The notes under the pieces: model-generated | Seen by the model: the letters and a program-made list of their open reading frames with translations, nothing else | Told to the model about the DNA's origin: nothing | Database searches by the model: none | DNA from: Turnera subulata | Lineage: Eukaryota > Streptophyta > Magnoliopsida > Malpighiales > Passifloraceae | Assembly: GCA_028386065.3 (NCBI GenBank) | Contig: JAKUCV010007402.1 | Coordinates: 21,182 to 85,181 of the forward strand | Length of the DNA stretch: 64,000 nt | Direction of reading: 5' to 3' | Part shown: positions 37,401 through 48,430 of the stretch, piece by piece | Layout of the letters: the number at the start of each line of letters is the position of its first letter | Position numbering within the stretch: the stretch's first letter is position 1 | Translations under genes and position numbers: made by a program

Positions 37401-39052
37401 GACGTTGGGTTGAGTTGCTGAATGATTATGATTGTACTATTGAGTATCACCCTGGAAGAGCTACTATTGTAGCAGATGCTTTGAGCCGGAGACAGCCAGA
37501 AGATGCTTCCACGACCTACTCGATGTCCTCACTCACCGAGTTAAGGAAGATGGGAGTTGATTTGTCAGTTGATGAGACAGGAGCTCTGTTGACCCATATT
37601 GAAGTCAAGTCTAACCTGAGAGGCTGGATTGTGGAACTATAAGATGGAGATCCCGACTTGATCAAGCTAAATGAAGCAGTCCGTAGTGGGAAGGAAGACA
37701 AGTTTCGCATAGCTGAGGATAGTGCATTGATGCTGGGGAAACGTTTATGTGTACCTAGTGTTGGTGACCTGCGCAGTCAGATTCTGGAAGAGAGACATAT
37801 GACGCCGTATGCTATGCATCCCGGGAGCACCAAGATGTACCAGAATTTGAGGAGTCATTTCTGGTGGCCGCGTATGAAGAAGGATGTAGCCGAGTATGTG
37901 GCTAAGTGTATCACTTGTCAGTAAGTGAAAGCCGAGCATCAAGCTCCAGCAGGAAAGATGAGATCTTTGTCAGTGCCAGAGTGGAAGTGGGAGATGATCA
38001 CTATGGATTTTGTGGTTGGATTACCGTTGACCCGGAGACAGCATGATGCCATCAGGGTTATCGTTGATCGACTTACAAAATCAGCTCATTTTCTCCCCAT
38101 CCGACAGATAGATACTATGGATAAGTTAGCAAAACAGTATGTTGCAGAGATTGTGAGACTATATGGGATTCCTAAGTCCATAGTCTCAGATAGAGATCCG
38201 AGATTCACATCACGGTTTTGGAATAGTCTACAAGCAGCTTTGGAGACGGAGCTGAGTTTCAGCACCGCATTTCATCCTCAAACAGACGGATAGTCAGAGA
38301 GGACTATTCAGACGCTGGAGGACATGTTAAGGGCTTGTGCTCTTAATTTCAGTGGGAGTTGGGATCAATATTTGTCTTTAGCGGAATTCGCCTACAACAA
38401 CAGTTTTCATTCCAGCATTGGTATGCCACCGTTTGAAGCTCTCTACGGACGGAAATGCCGAAGTCCAGTATGTTGGGATGAAGAAGGTCTTCGTTTGATT
38501 GTGGGTCCAAATTTGGTTAAGCAGACAGTAGACAAGATTCAAGTAGTTAAGTAGAGTATGAAAGCAGCACAGGACCGACAGAAGAGTTATGCTGATAAGC
38601 ATCATCGTGAGATGGAGTACCAAGTGGGAGAACGAGTTTTCCTCCGAATTGCACCTTGGAAAGGTGTTATCAGATTCGGGAAAAGAGGGAAGATGAGTCC
38701 CAGGTACATTGGACCATATGAGATTGTGGAAAGGGTTGGACCCTTAGCATACAGACTGTCTTTACCAGAGGAGTTGTCCCGGATTCATGATGTGTTTCAT
38801 GTTTCCATGTTGAGGAGGTACAGATCTGATCCGAGTCATGCGGTTACTACAGCAGATGTTGAGGTCGTAGAGGATCTTACGTATACAGAATTGCCGGAGC
38901 AGATCCTTGCCCGAGAGGTCAGACAGTTGAGGAACCGAGTTATTCCTATGGTGAAGGTTAAGTGGAGCAAGCACTCTGCGAACGAGTCTACGTGGGAAGT
39001 CGAGGAGCACATGCGTTCACAGTATCCGCACCTGTTTACAGCACCGGAGTGA
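34436..39052 (+). pseudogene. Gypsy 2 gag-pol, one frame with eight stop codons
   Basis: 1539 codons in a single frame from ATG 34436 to the terminal TGA. Order: gag (to about 35360), CCHC knuckle CYECNEVGHYRYACPK (about 35430-35477), protease LIDPSATHSF, RT with KKKDASLQMCVDYR and [11 protein letters not shown], RNase H ([16 protein letters not shown]), integrase zinc segment ([13 protein letters not shown] ... CITCQ), core MDFVVGLPLTRR and [14 protein letters not shown], chromodomain-like KWSKHSANESTWEVEE. Stops at 34511, 35354, 36431, 37400, 37640, 37922, 38291 and 38552. By comparison with gypsy 1, those at 35354, 36431, 37640 and 37922 are C-to-T changes. Those at 38291 and 38552 are present in both copies. 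A five-residue deletion before MAPTEL is also seen. Confidence 0.94.
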
Positions 39053-39087
39053 ATTTTGGGGACGAAATTTTTTTAAGGTGGGTAGGC

Positions 39088-41910
39088 TGTAACAGCCCAG
39101 GTAATTTTTTTACGTTTTTACCAGTACCGTAATAATTTATTTTACCATAATTTACCATTAAAATTATTCTTGGGTAATTAATTTATGGTAATTCGTGCAT
39201 CGGATTCCGAAACCGAGCCTTGTCCCACGCTCGGGATTTTTCTGCGTATTTTCCGGACCGAGTTGGAATTTTTCGGGTCCAGAAATCTTCAGAAAAGTCA
39301 GGATTAACCCCGAGTTATCGGGCCAAAAATTAAGTTAAGGGGGTACACTAGTTATTTTCTAGTCCGGACAAAACCCGCCTCACATGCTGCACAGTGTGGA
39401 GGCTGCTGCCGCCAATCACTGTGAAGCATGTGAATGGATTGTCTAGCCCGTGAAACACCAGTGCATACCCGTGATTTTATTTCCTCCTTCTCCTGCATAC
39501 CACCATCTTTTCCTTACCATTTTCTTTCCTTTGCCCAGCTCTTCCTCTGCAAACTTCATCTGCAACCTTCATTACCTGCAACAAAAAGAAAAAAAAAACA
39601 AAACAACACACACACACCCAACAATAAATGCCACCGTTTCCCTTTTCCTCCTTTTTTTTTTTCTTTCTTTCTTTCTCCATGCCGCCACCCGTGAACCCGC
39701 TGCCACCAACCCACCCGAACCACCGCACCGAGACACCTCGTCGCCATCGCCACCCAACCCCTTCTCTTCCTCGCTTGCCGCCGCGCAGTAGGGGCGAGAC
39801 CGAAGCACGCCGCCCGAGCCGCTGCCACCTTTTCCGGTCTTCCTCAACACAGACCCGACGAGCAACCGACGGACCCGCCTCCTCCCTTAGCTCGCCGACA
39901 TCGCAGCAGGGCGCGCCAACAGCCGCCGTCCCCGACGTCACACCATGCGTCATCCCTGCCGTCGCGATCTCCTCTTCGCCGCTCGTGCCGCCCGCTCGAC
40001 GCCCTGCTTCTGTCGTGACCCGCGTCGCCGACCCGGATTGAGGGTGAGTAACCCGTTTCCTCAACGGGTCAGCTGATTGGTTGGAGCGGGCCTGACCTTG
40101 GTATGGGCCTAGGGCTCATGCCTTGGTCTGGGCTCTGTGCTTGGACCATGGGCTGGCCAAGTTGGGTGGATGGTAGTACTTGGGCTTGGACTATTTGGGC
40201 CCAGTCCGATTATTATAAAAAAAGAGAGGAAGAAATATTCTTGAATAATAATAAAAAAATATAAATAGATATAATTCTGGGAATATAAATAATTTGTATT
40301 TTGGGGAAAAATATAATTGAGATAAATAATAGTAGAGTAATTAATTGGAGGAGAAAATAATAATAATAAAAATAATAATAAAAATAGTAATTGATAATTT
40401 TGGAAAGTACATACTCGTAGAAATAAATATGAAAAGGGTATTATCAAAGTAGGTATTGTACTAGAATAGTATCCGGGTATAGATATAAGTATAGTATTAT
40501 TTTAGACACCTAGAAATAAATGGTGAATGATGATGATGATAGAAAATAACCCGGGGGAGTAATCGGGACGAGTCCGTATTTAATTTCCGGTATACAGTAG
40601 TAGCATGACATTGCATATCACTTATGTGTGCATATTATTTGTTTGATATAGGAGTTGATAACGAGCAGATACCTGAGGAACCGGACTTGGAGTCTGTGGG
40701 GCATTTCCAAACTTGAGAATCGGCTAAGTTGTGGATGGATAACCTTGGATATGTGCCTGTAATACTGTGTTTGATTTTGTTGTTTGATTGAACTGCTGAA
40801 TCGATTATTGGCTGTTATATGATTGCTATGGAAATTGTTGATGATTATTGTTTGCTATTTAATTGCTGTGGATTTGCCATGATGTTGCTGGAATGTGTTG
40901 TTGGATTGTGGTATTGTGAGTAACCGTTGAGCTGTTATTTATGAGTAATTAGTGATATGAAATTGTTGGCTGGTTGAGCCTGAGGATTAATCTGAGATAA
41001 TAAAAAGTTGAGTAATTGATGATAGAGTAATGGAATTGGAATTGAATTTGAGATGAGGATATAAATGTCACGTGGAAAGTAGTGGTACGACTAAATGGTT
41101 AGAGACTAGTTCTGTGGTGTCATGGCCGGTTTGGTTGGTGGGGATGTTGATCCCGGATGATGTTGTTATTGGGATGTTGATCCCGGATTTGTGATATTGG
41201 GAAGTTGATCCCGAATTTATGATATTGGGATGTTGATCCCGGATTGTTGGTATTGGGATGTTGATCCCGGATTGTGATTTGGCCTGGCATCCAGAATTAG
41301 TTAATAACCAGGTACGACCCTAGCTTGTCCAGTGACGGGGCCCGGAAGATAAAATTGGTAATAAAAATAATTAAGCATTCTTTTGGTGTTGGCATAGTTG
41401 TTATGGTAGTTTTCTTGTGTTGTGAATGTTTGTGCTTACTGTTGAGATTGTTGTGCTTACTTTGAAAGTATTACGGTTGAATATATATCTCTGTTTATCC
41501 CGAGTCGGTGAGCACTTCGGACTCACCCCTCGCCTGCGGGGTTTCATCCCGTAGGTTTGGTTGCTTCGTAGTTCAGGTACGACGTACGATGGCTGCTGCT
41601 TTCTTCTCCACCTGACTCCTGATCCATACCTCTGCTGCATCTGCATCTAAGTCTTCCGCTGCTGTGTCGTATATGTTGCTATGTTGCTGCTATCCTTTAT
41701 TGTTTGGGTGTTGTCTATTGAGTTATGTTGCTGTTAATACGAGTGGTTTGAATAATGATCCCTGAGTATGGGTGACAACTGTAACATGGTGTGCTGTTGT
41801 ATTTGGATATTATGTGTAGTATTTTACTGCGATGTACTGCCTGATCTGTTAATAAGAATAGTTTCGGCACGTGTTTACTGTGTTTGGTAAATACGGGTCG
41901 GGGCATTTCA
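39088..41910 (+). repeat. Gypsy 2 3' LTR
   Basis: 2823 bases, very similar to the 5' LTR. Carries five GGGATGTTGATCCC-type copies (about 41140-41270). Confidence 0.95.
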
Positions 41911-41915
41911 TCTAG

Positions 41916-41958
41916 CACGTATTTACTATGTATGGTAAATACGGGTCGAGGCATTTCA
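41916..41958 (+). repeat. Last 43 bases of the older LTR
   Basis: CACGTATTTACTATG ... GGGTCGAGGCATTTCA matches the terminal part of the gypsy 2 LTR and completes the LTR interrupted at 31511. The following five bases are TGAGT; no matching copy was found at the other side of the nest. Confidence 0.85.
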
Positions 41959-42860
41959 TGAGTTATGAGATTATTTAATTATATATCATAAAAAAAATAA
42001 TTTTTTCTTATTTACCAGAAAAAAAATATAAAAATTTTAGATTAGAATTTACAATAATAAAAATAAATGATAAAAAATAATAAGTAATCAAACTTAAGGT
42101 TGAAAAAAATGAGTTATATACTCAATTAAAATCAAACCTAAACTAAAAAATAAAAATATAATTTTACTTCTATATAATCAGGTTATAAGATGTTTCATAT
42201 ACAGATACAAATATATTATTTGCTATAAAAAAGATAAAATTAATTTTTAAGATAAATTTTGATCTTCATGAATTAAATTAATATATATTTTGTATTATTT
42301 ATTTTTATATATTGTATTTTACCTCATTTTTTCCTTTATCTTTGATAATAAATGGTTAGTTTCAATTGATCCAAAAAAATTGATTTTTTTGGAAAAAAAA
42401 TAATTTAAGTAGAATTAATGAGAAAAATAAAAAAATATTATGTTTTAAAAATAAATTAATTAGTAATTTGAATCTAATATAATTCTTTATATATTATTTA
42501 ATTTAATATTTCAATTAATAAAGGTATTCTAAATTATATGAACAAATTTCATAAATAAACATCATTATTTTAGGGAAAAAATATCGGTATATTTATACAA
42601 AATCTCTATTATAAAATTTAATGATAAACAGTGCTAAGTTAAAAGAATACATTTAAAAATATGAAAAATTAATAGGACTAAATATAATACTCTGTTAAAT
42701 ATAAAGATCAAAATTAACATTGAATTTTTTTGAGCCCACGCAAATAAATAAAATGATGTTTTGCTACAGTTACCAAAGCTTTGTTGTATAAACATCTATG
42801 CTACCTTGGTGAGATTTTGACAAGTGTCAAAATCCCTAGTTATTCAACTTTCCCTAATTA
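41959..42860. other. Very AT-rich intergenic stretch
   Basis: No open frame, no RNA gene and no repeat structure that I can support. It marks a sharp drop in GC content next to the transposon nest. Confidence 0.6.
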
Positions 42861-42955
42861 CTAGAAAAGTAGCCCGAGCATTGCTCGGGATATGCTTGAA
42901 TTATAATAATACTAATGATTAATTAATCAATTAATTAATAGTAAAAATTACGCAA
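42861..42955 (-). mobile_element. Helitron-type 3' terminus (minus strand)
   Basis: Minus strand: hairpin CCCGAGCAATGCTCGGG (42889-42873, perfect arms) followed by CTACTTTT and terminal CTAG (42864-42861), then T. This is the classic Helitron 3' layout. The body would lie to the right; its 5' end (TC) could not be placed. Sister terminus at 9309. Confidence 0.65.
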
Positions 42956-44237
42956 AATAATTTTTATTAGGAGTTCTAAAGATGACTTCCATACATGAGG
43001 TTAATTAGTATATAATGTAAGATTTGTATACGAAAATAGAATTTTAAATGATAATAACTATCACTACAACACATAGGGACTTCAAGGAATTTCTATATCA
43101 CATATCATACAAAATACACAAAAATAATTATGAGATTTACCTAAGACTAAATAATCTATCAAATATAAAAGCAAATAACTGGATTGTGATCAAAAGAAAT
43201 TTCCCACGCACATCCTAGCCAGCTCGAAAGAACGAACATGTTTCATCGTTTCAAATTGATTCTAGTAGCACAACAATGTCACTCGAATCATAGTTCACTA
43301 ACATTAAAAATAGTGATGTATTAAGTCAGTCAGCAACAGAATATGGCAATCATGATGGAAAAATAAGGCATACCCAAAAGTTTTGGCCAATTTTTTAAAA
43401 AATTGGTCAATATTTCTAGAATTTTTGCATGGCCCTATTATGATGCAAAAAAATAACTTTAAAGTTTAACACTTACCACCTGCCAAATGCATACTTCCTG
43501 CTAGTCTATTATAATATTTAGTAACCATCTCCAGCATCCCTTGCTGCTGAATCCGTAGCTTTGCTTTACCCGACTAATCCAGATTCCTGATTCGACGCAC
43601 GTCCCTTGCTTATTGGCTTAAGATGAATCCGTAGCTTTGCTATACCCGACTAATCCAAATTCCAAATTTGAGGCACATCCTTGCCTTTTGGCTTAAGATC
43701 TTTCGATTTTACTATCTAATTTTTACGCTTTTCAATTTTGATTTTCGGCTCGTGATCTCTCTATTTTACTTTCCAAATTTTATGCTTTTCAAGTTCGTTA
43801 TGTTACTCGTCATTGTAATTCTATACCTTATACTCTTAGTCGTTTAGCTTGGAGTTTTTCCTTCTCATAATATATGAAATCATCTCATGTAGATTATCAG
43901 CATATAATAATTATAAGAATAATTCTACATTTTGAAACATGGGGACTATAGTATCATTTGTATTAATTGTATAAGGGAGCAGGTGATGCATTAAACTAAT
44001 GAATTGAAACTGCCTCAGGCAAACTTATTCATATCGTTCCTCTTTCCACAAAACAAACTTTGCGTCGTTTCAAACGGAGCAATTGTGTGGCTGTGTTCAC
44101 CTTTGGTGCTTCTAGGCATCGAATCAATTAGAAATCTAATCTTCTATTTTCAAACCAAAAGTTTTCACAACACTCATCCATCTCAAATACCTCAACCATA
44201 TATTTAGGAGTTTCTTCTTTGGAGGAAAGCAGCAAGA
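42956..44237. other. Intergenic, contains a 76-bp tandem duplication
   Basis: GAATCCGTAGCTTTGCT starts at 43549 and again at 43625. The two units (about 43549-43624 and 43625-43701) are about 80% similar by eye. The rest is AT-rich, may include Helitron body, and holds no gene I can support. Confidence 0.5.
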
Positions 44238-44714
44238 GAAGTAGCCAATCGATTAGGACTCTCAGGGCTCTAATTTCGTAAAGCATAGATGCAGAACTCT
44301 CAGGGCTCTCTTTTCATGAAGCATAGATGCAGATCTGGAGTGCTTGTCTATTGAATACATACTGCTCCTTGAATTGCATGACAACATAGAAATAAAACAT
44401 AACAAAGTTATTACCAAGAACTGAAAAATAAAACATTAAAAAAAGTTCCATAACTCTTCACGCTAAGCAGCTCCANGAAGTAGCCAATCGATTAGGACTC
44501 TCAGGGCTCTAATTTCGTAAAGCATAGATGCAGAACTCTCAGGGCTCTCTTTTCATGAAGCATAGATGCAGATCTGGAGTGCTTGTCTATTGAATACATA
44601 CTGCTCCTTGAATTGCATGACAACATAGAAATAAAACATAACAAAGTTATTACCAAGAACTGAAAAATAAAACATTAAAAAAAGTTCCATAACTCTTCAC
44701 GCTAAGCAGCTCCA
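44238..44714. repeat. Apparently perfect 238-bp duplication either side of a single N
   Basis: 44238-44475 and 44477-44714 read the same base for base, with the ambiguous base N at 44476 exactly between them. Each copy also has a shorter internal repeat around CTCTCAGGGCTCT. Zero divergence plus an N at the joint points to unmerged overlapping contig ends rather than biology. Confidence 0.9.
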
Positions 44715-45981
44715 TACCTAACAGAGTAGATTTTACTAAGTGTCATGTACCCAGATGAATTGAAGATTTCACCTTATAATTTAAAACTAATAAAAAATAC
44801 CAAACATGGGGTCCATTTTTTTGCATCTCTCTGGCGTGGTGGTATCACCGACAATCGTGGGTGACGGCTACGATCGTTGAGCTCACGAACTCAGCTGTTT
44901 GAATTAAACGATTTGATGCACCCATCGGGTTGAATCCAGCACCTCTGTTACCCAAGGAGGCCGGATCTCCTCGTTTCTCTCCCCTTCAATCCATTTGCGT
45001 ACATCAGTGTGGCGGATCTCGTCAGATTTGCTTTCACTGCTTCGCCTTCTCTCGGTAGCAAAGAGTCGGGTAACCTTCAATATTTTACTCGTATAGATAG
45101 TAATAATCCTTTTTTTTTTATTTACCGAGAAGAATAGAGAGGATGATAGGGAGGAGTAGAAGATGAGCAAACATTTTTCTTTGAAGCCTTTTTCTTCTCC
45201 CTTGTTTGTCTCTCTTATTTGTGTCGGCAGAGAGTGAAGGGGGCGGATAAGAAGCGGTGAAAGAAATGAGAGAAAGAAAAATAAAAAAAATCCTAAACTT
45301 TAAATTCCAAAAAAAATCTTTTGGTTACATGTGGTGGCACAAAAATTTGGTGCTATTGGATGGGAATGGCAACAAATGGCAGAAACCTAGTTATTGGGTT
45401 TTATATATATGTATAGATTCAACTTTATATATATGTATAGATTCCTTATAAAATCCTTTGTGATGTGAATAAAGACACTCAACTCTTATTTTTTTTATAA
45501 ATTGCATATATATAATATGTATACATACGTATTATTTTTTTAAAGGAAGATGCACTTTTAGATTTCCGGATTTTTTTGCCGGTAACATATCATTAAGTTT
45601 CTTGATTAATTCCTTGCCATGTATCCAATCCTGTCAGTTTTGGTTATATTGCTTCAAATTCTTCATAAATTTTGGTTTGGATCTTTTTGGGTAAGATAAA
45701 TGGTTTGACTTTCGTACCGTTCAAAAAAAAAAAAAAAGACTTTCGTTATTCACTTATGTTTTCCTTTTTTATTTTATTTTTTATACAGATCCACTTTCTG
45801 TTATTACATGATTGCATCCATTGCCATTGACGCGTCAGTTCTTCATTGGGCACAGAAGACCACATATCTCTATCGTCGTTCTTCAGACAACACCCGAACA
45901 CACCTCTCCTTTTCCCCGACCGCCGTCTCCTCCAGCAGCCAAAAAAAAACCTCAGCCACCAAAATCCACCCGTAAAAAGAA
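44715..45981. other. Intergenic and upstream region of the trihelix-like gene
   Basis: A TATATATATGTATAGATTC-like block occurs twice near 45403 and 45428. Poly(A)/poly(T) runs are frequent. The open frame 44904-45170 on the minus strand has no recognisable domain. No tRNA or other RNA gene seen. Confidence 0.5.
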
Positions 45982-47178
45982 ATGAAGAGAAAGAAATGGT
46001 CAGAGGTAGAAGAACAAACCCTCTTAAACAAATACGCTGATCTATACACTTCGGGCACCCTTTCAAAGCTCAAAACCCGAGAGAAGAAGTTCCGCCCCAT
46101 AGCAGACCACGTTAACTCCGTGCACCATCTCCTGGACCCAATCAGATTCCCCTTCAAGTGGTCATGGCGGGACGTGTCCATAAAAGTGCAGAACATGAGG
46201 CACCAGTACCTGGGTGTGAAGCAGAAGATCAGGGTGTCCAAGGACGAGTTCGATTGGAAAGACGGGGAGAATCATTGGGAGAATTTCTTGAAGTACAAGG
46301 AGGTTTTCGGGGACGTGGAGCTTGAGGTGAGGAGTAAGAAGTTGAGTAGCGAGAGTGAATTGCTGTTTAAGGATTGTGGGGATTTGGGGTTGGGGATTGA
46401 CAGTGAGGATTTGGAGGAGGAGGAGGAGGAGGAGGAAGAAGAAGGGGATGAAGAAGAAGGGGATAATGGTGGTATTGGCGGGGATGACGAGAATGGTAAG
46501 GCTAATGGTGGCGGGGAGGAGGAGGGTGATTTTGGTGGGGAGAAGGGGAATGGGGAAATGGGTATTGCTCGAAAGGCGAAAACGAAGAAGGGTTCTGCAG
46601 GGAATAGGCGGCTGGGATTGTTGGGGGCGCAAGTGATGGATTTGAGGGATGCGGTGGCGAGGAGGGAGGAGAAAAGGAAAGATAGGGAGTTCAGTGGGGA
46701 GAAGGGTGTATTGGATAGGGAAGAGAAAAGGAGAGAAATGGAGTTTAGGAGAGAACTGAGGCGAGATGAGAAGGAACAGAGATTGGAGAATTGGGAGATG
46801 GACTTGGAAGAGAGGGAACTGATGTGGTCTAGAATGGAAGTTGAGAGAAATGTGAGGTTGGAGTTGGAATTGGATGAGGAGAGGAGAAAGAGGAGGATGT
46901 TGGAGGAGAGGAGGGAGGAGGAAGAGATGGAGTGGAAGGAGAGGATGGTGGGGATGCAGATGGAGCATGAGAAGGCGATGATGCAAATGCATGCGGATGC
47001 TTGCCAGAACCAGATGCAGATTCTTGGAGTTATGGCTAGGCTTATTTGCCAGTTTTTTGGGTCGGCCAATGATGGATTGGGGGGTTTGACCCCTCAGGTT
47101 TTGCAGAATTTGCAGCACCCTGGAGGATTGGGTGACAATGGAAAGCCAGATGCCAATTCGCCTTCTGAATTCATGTAA
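45982..47178 (+). CDS. Trihelix/SANT-like DNA-binding protein with long charged coiled coil
   Basis: 398 residues, one uninterrupted frame. The start ATG is preceded by an in-frame TAA nine bases upstream. Residues 1-110 form a compact Trp-rich domain (KKWSEVEEQTLL at the start, then PFKWSWRDVSIKVQNMRHQY and a WENFLKYKEVFG segment) like plant trihelix/Myb-SANT-like proteins. Residues 135-190 are a Glu/Gly-rich acidic stretch with a run of Glu codons. About 196-210 (ARKAKTKKGSAGNRR) is a likely nuclear localisation signal. Residues 213-345 are highly charged and heptad-like, probably a dimerising coiled coil. Expected role: nuclear DNA-binding regulator; the targets are unknown. Strongly purine-rich on this strand, which creates long false frames on the other. 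Confidence 0.85.
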   Translation: MKRKKWSEVEEQTLLNKYADLYTSGTLSKLKTREKKFRPIADHVNSVHHLLDPIRFPFKWSWRDVSIKVQNMRHQYLGVKQKIRVSKDEFDWKDGENHWENFLKYKEVFGDVELEVRSKKLSSESELLFKDCGDLGLGIDSEDLEEEEEEEEEEGDEEEGDNGGIGGDDENGKANGGGEEEGDFGGEKGNGEMGIARKAKTKKGSAGNRRLGLLGAQVMDLRDAVARREEKRKDREFSGEKGVLDREEKRREMEFRRELRRDEKEQRLENWEMDLEERELMWSRMEVERNVRLELELDEERRKRRMLEERREEEEMEWKERMVGMQMEHEKAMMQMHADACQNQMQILGVMARLICQFFGSANDGLGGLTPQVLQNLQHPGGLGDNGKPDANSPSEFM

Positions 47179-48430
47179 AAGGGTAACACTTTCCCTTTTC
47201 CTCATATGTACAGTTGTCGATTAAATTTGAAGTTTTGAAGTGATCCTTTCATTACGCGTCTTCTCTTTACTTGTGGGAATAAAAGCAGAAAGATCAAAAT
47301 GATTTCTTGCATATTTTCTATTTTATATACATCGGTGGAAATAAAAGATGCAATTTGTTTAGCATGGATGCTGCCATCTGTTGAATTGTGCACTCTTTGT
47401 CTGGAAACGTTGTTGTGGGATCTGCATTGTGAATTATTATGAAGGCAACACAAAATTGAAGTGGGAACTGGTTGGGGTAAATAAAGACTCAGGGGAATGC
47501 AATTTGGTGAAATCGTATCCAAGTTTGGCAAAAGCAAGTATAATATTGAATTTATACTAGATTGAAATACACTTATACAAGATTTCAAGTAATGTAACTA
47601 GAAAACGTAAATGCAAGTGTGCACGCTTGTGGTAGTGTGATAGATGAGTCTCTGGCCTCACCCGATATATGAAATAATAGGAGCTGGCAAAGCTCGGCTC
47701 CTTTTGGAGATAATAGAATCAGAATCCCTGTCTGCGGTTTCGCCAACCTGGCTACCTTGTGGTTAGATCATAGATGACAATTGGTGGATTGCCCTATTCA
47801 GTGCTTGTTACTCATGTCGACGCATGTCCGTATTAGACGGATTATATTAGGCAATTTGCTGCTAAAACTTTTCTTTCCCCTCTTGAGTCTTTGACCATTT
47901 ATTATCCGTCTCAATCCTTAGTTATAAGTTGAAATGCAAGTTCGATCTTATGCTGGATTTCGACTGCAATTTGGCCTTAGTGGTATCGGTTTGTTGTTTT
48001 CTGCAGAACTTCGTGTATTTTGACTACACTTAACTATGTTAACTTGTAAGCAATGTTTGGCACAAATTTACATCAACCGCACATGATTTGTCCCATTAAC
48101 AAAACCTTTGTACAAATTTCTTCCATTTCTTGCATTAGTTGTGTTGAAAAATTGAACTTTGTGTACTGTGGTTTGTGAGTGATAGCTTTTCGCTTCAAAA
48201 CTTTCTTCCATTAGTGATCATAAGGATTCCCAATATACAAAATGCTAAAAAACACATCACCCAAACGGTTTGTATCACGACTCTAAAAAAAAGGACGGTT
48301 TTTATCTTCCCTAAAAATGTCGGTTAACTTCCTTCTTCAGTCTTATATACATGCTTTTCTGCTCTACAACACTTCTGTAAAGAGATAAGAAATGTGCTTT
48401 ACTACAGAAACGAAGTACTACTCTTACAAG
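47179..48430. other. 3' region of the trihelix-like gene and intergenic DNA
   Basis: AATAAA-type polyadenylation motifs occur near 47278 and 47340. No further gene recognised. The last 60 bases before 48431 resemble the leaders of the other DUF4283 genes (AAGAGATAA ... ACAAGATGGATCAAGC). Confidence 0.5.

Larger units (their letters stand above)
31512..41910 (+). mobile_element. Ty3/gypsy LTR retrotransposon 2, structurally complete
   Basis: 5' LTR 31512-34308 and 3' LTR 39088-41910, both TGTAACAGCC ... GGGGCATTTCA. Target duplication TCTAG at 31507-31511 and 41911-41915. Primer site at 34312-34323; polypurine stretch AAGGTGGGTAGGC before 39088. Same family as gypsy 1 (gag-pol nearly colinear) but opposite orientation. 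It inserted into the older LTR, whose last 43 bases follow the right TCTAG. The gag-pol frame (34436-39052) has no frameshift but eight nonsense codons. Confidence 0.96.

Noticed and set aside
9387..41963. A single target duplication around the whole nest
   Set aside because: Left flank ATTAT and right flank TGAGT do not match. The nest is composite with a truncation, so none is expected.
41959..42860. AT-rich block as a possible matrix attachment or centromeric satellite
   Set aside because: No periodic repeat is visible. Base composition alone does not support either call.
46162..47205. 347-codon open frame on the minus strand opposite the trihelix-like gene
   Set aside because: It mirrors the purine-rich plus-strand coding region. 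Its Leu/Pro/His/Ser-rich product has no domain.
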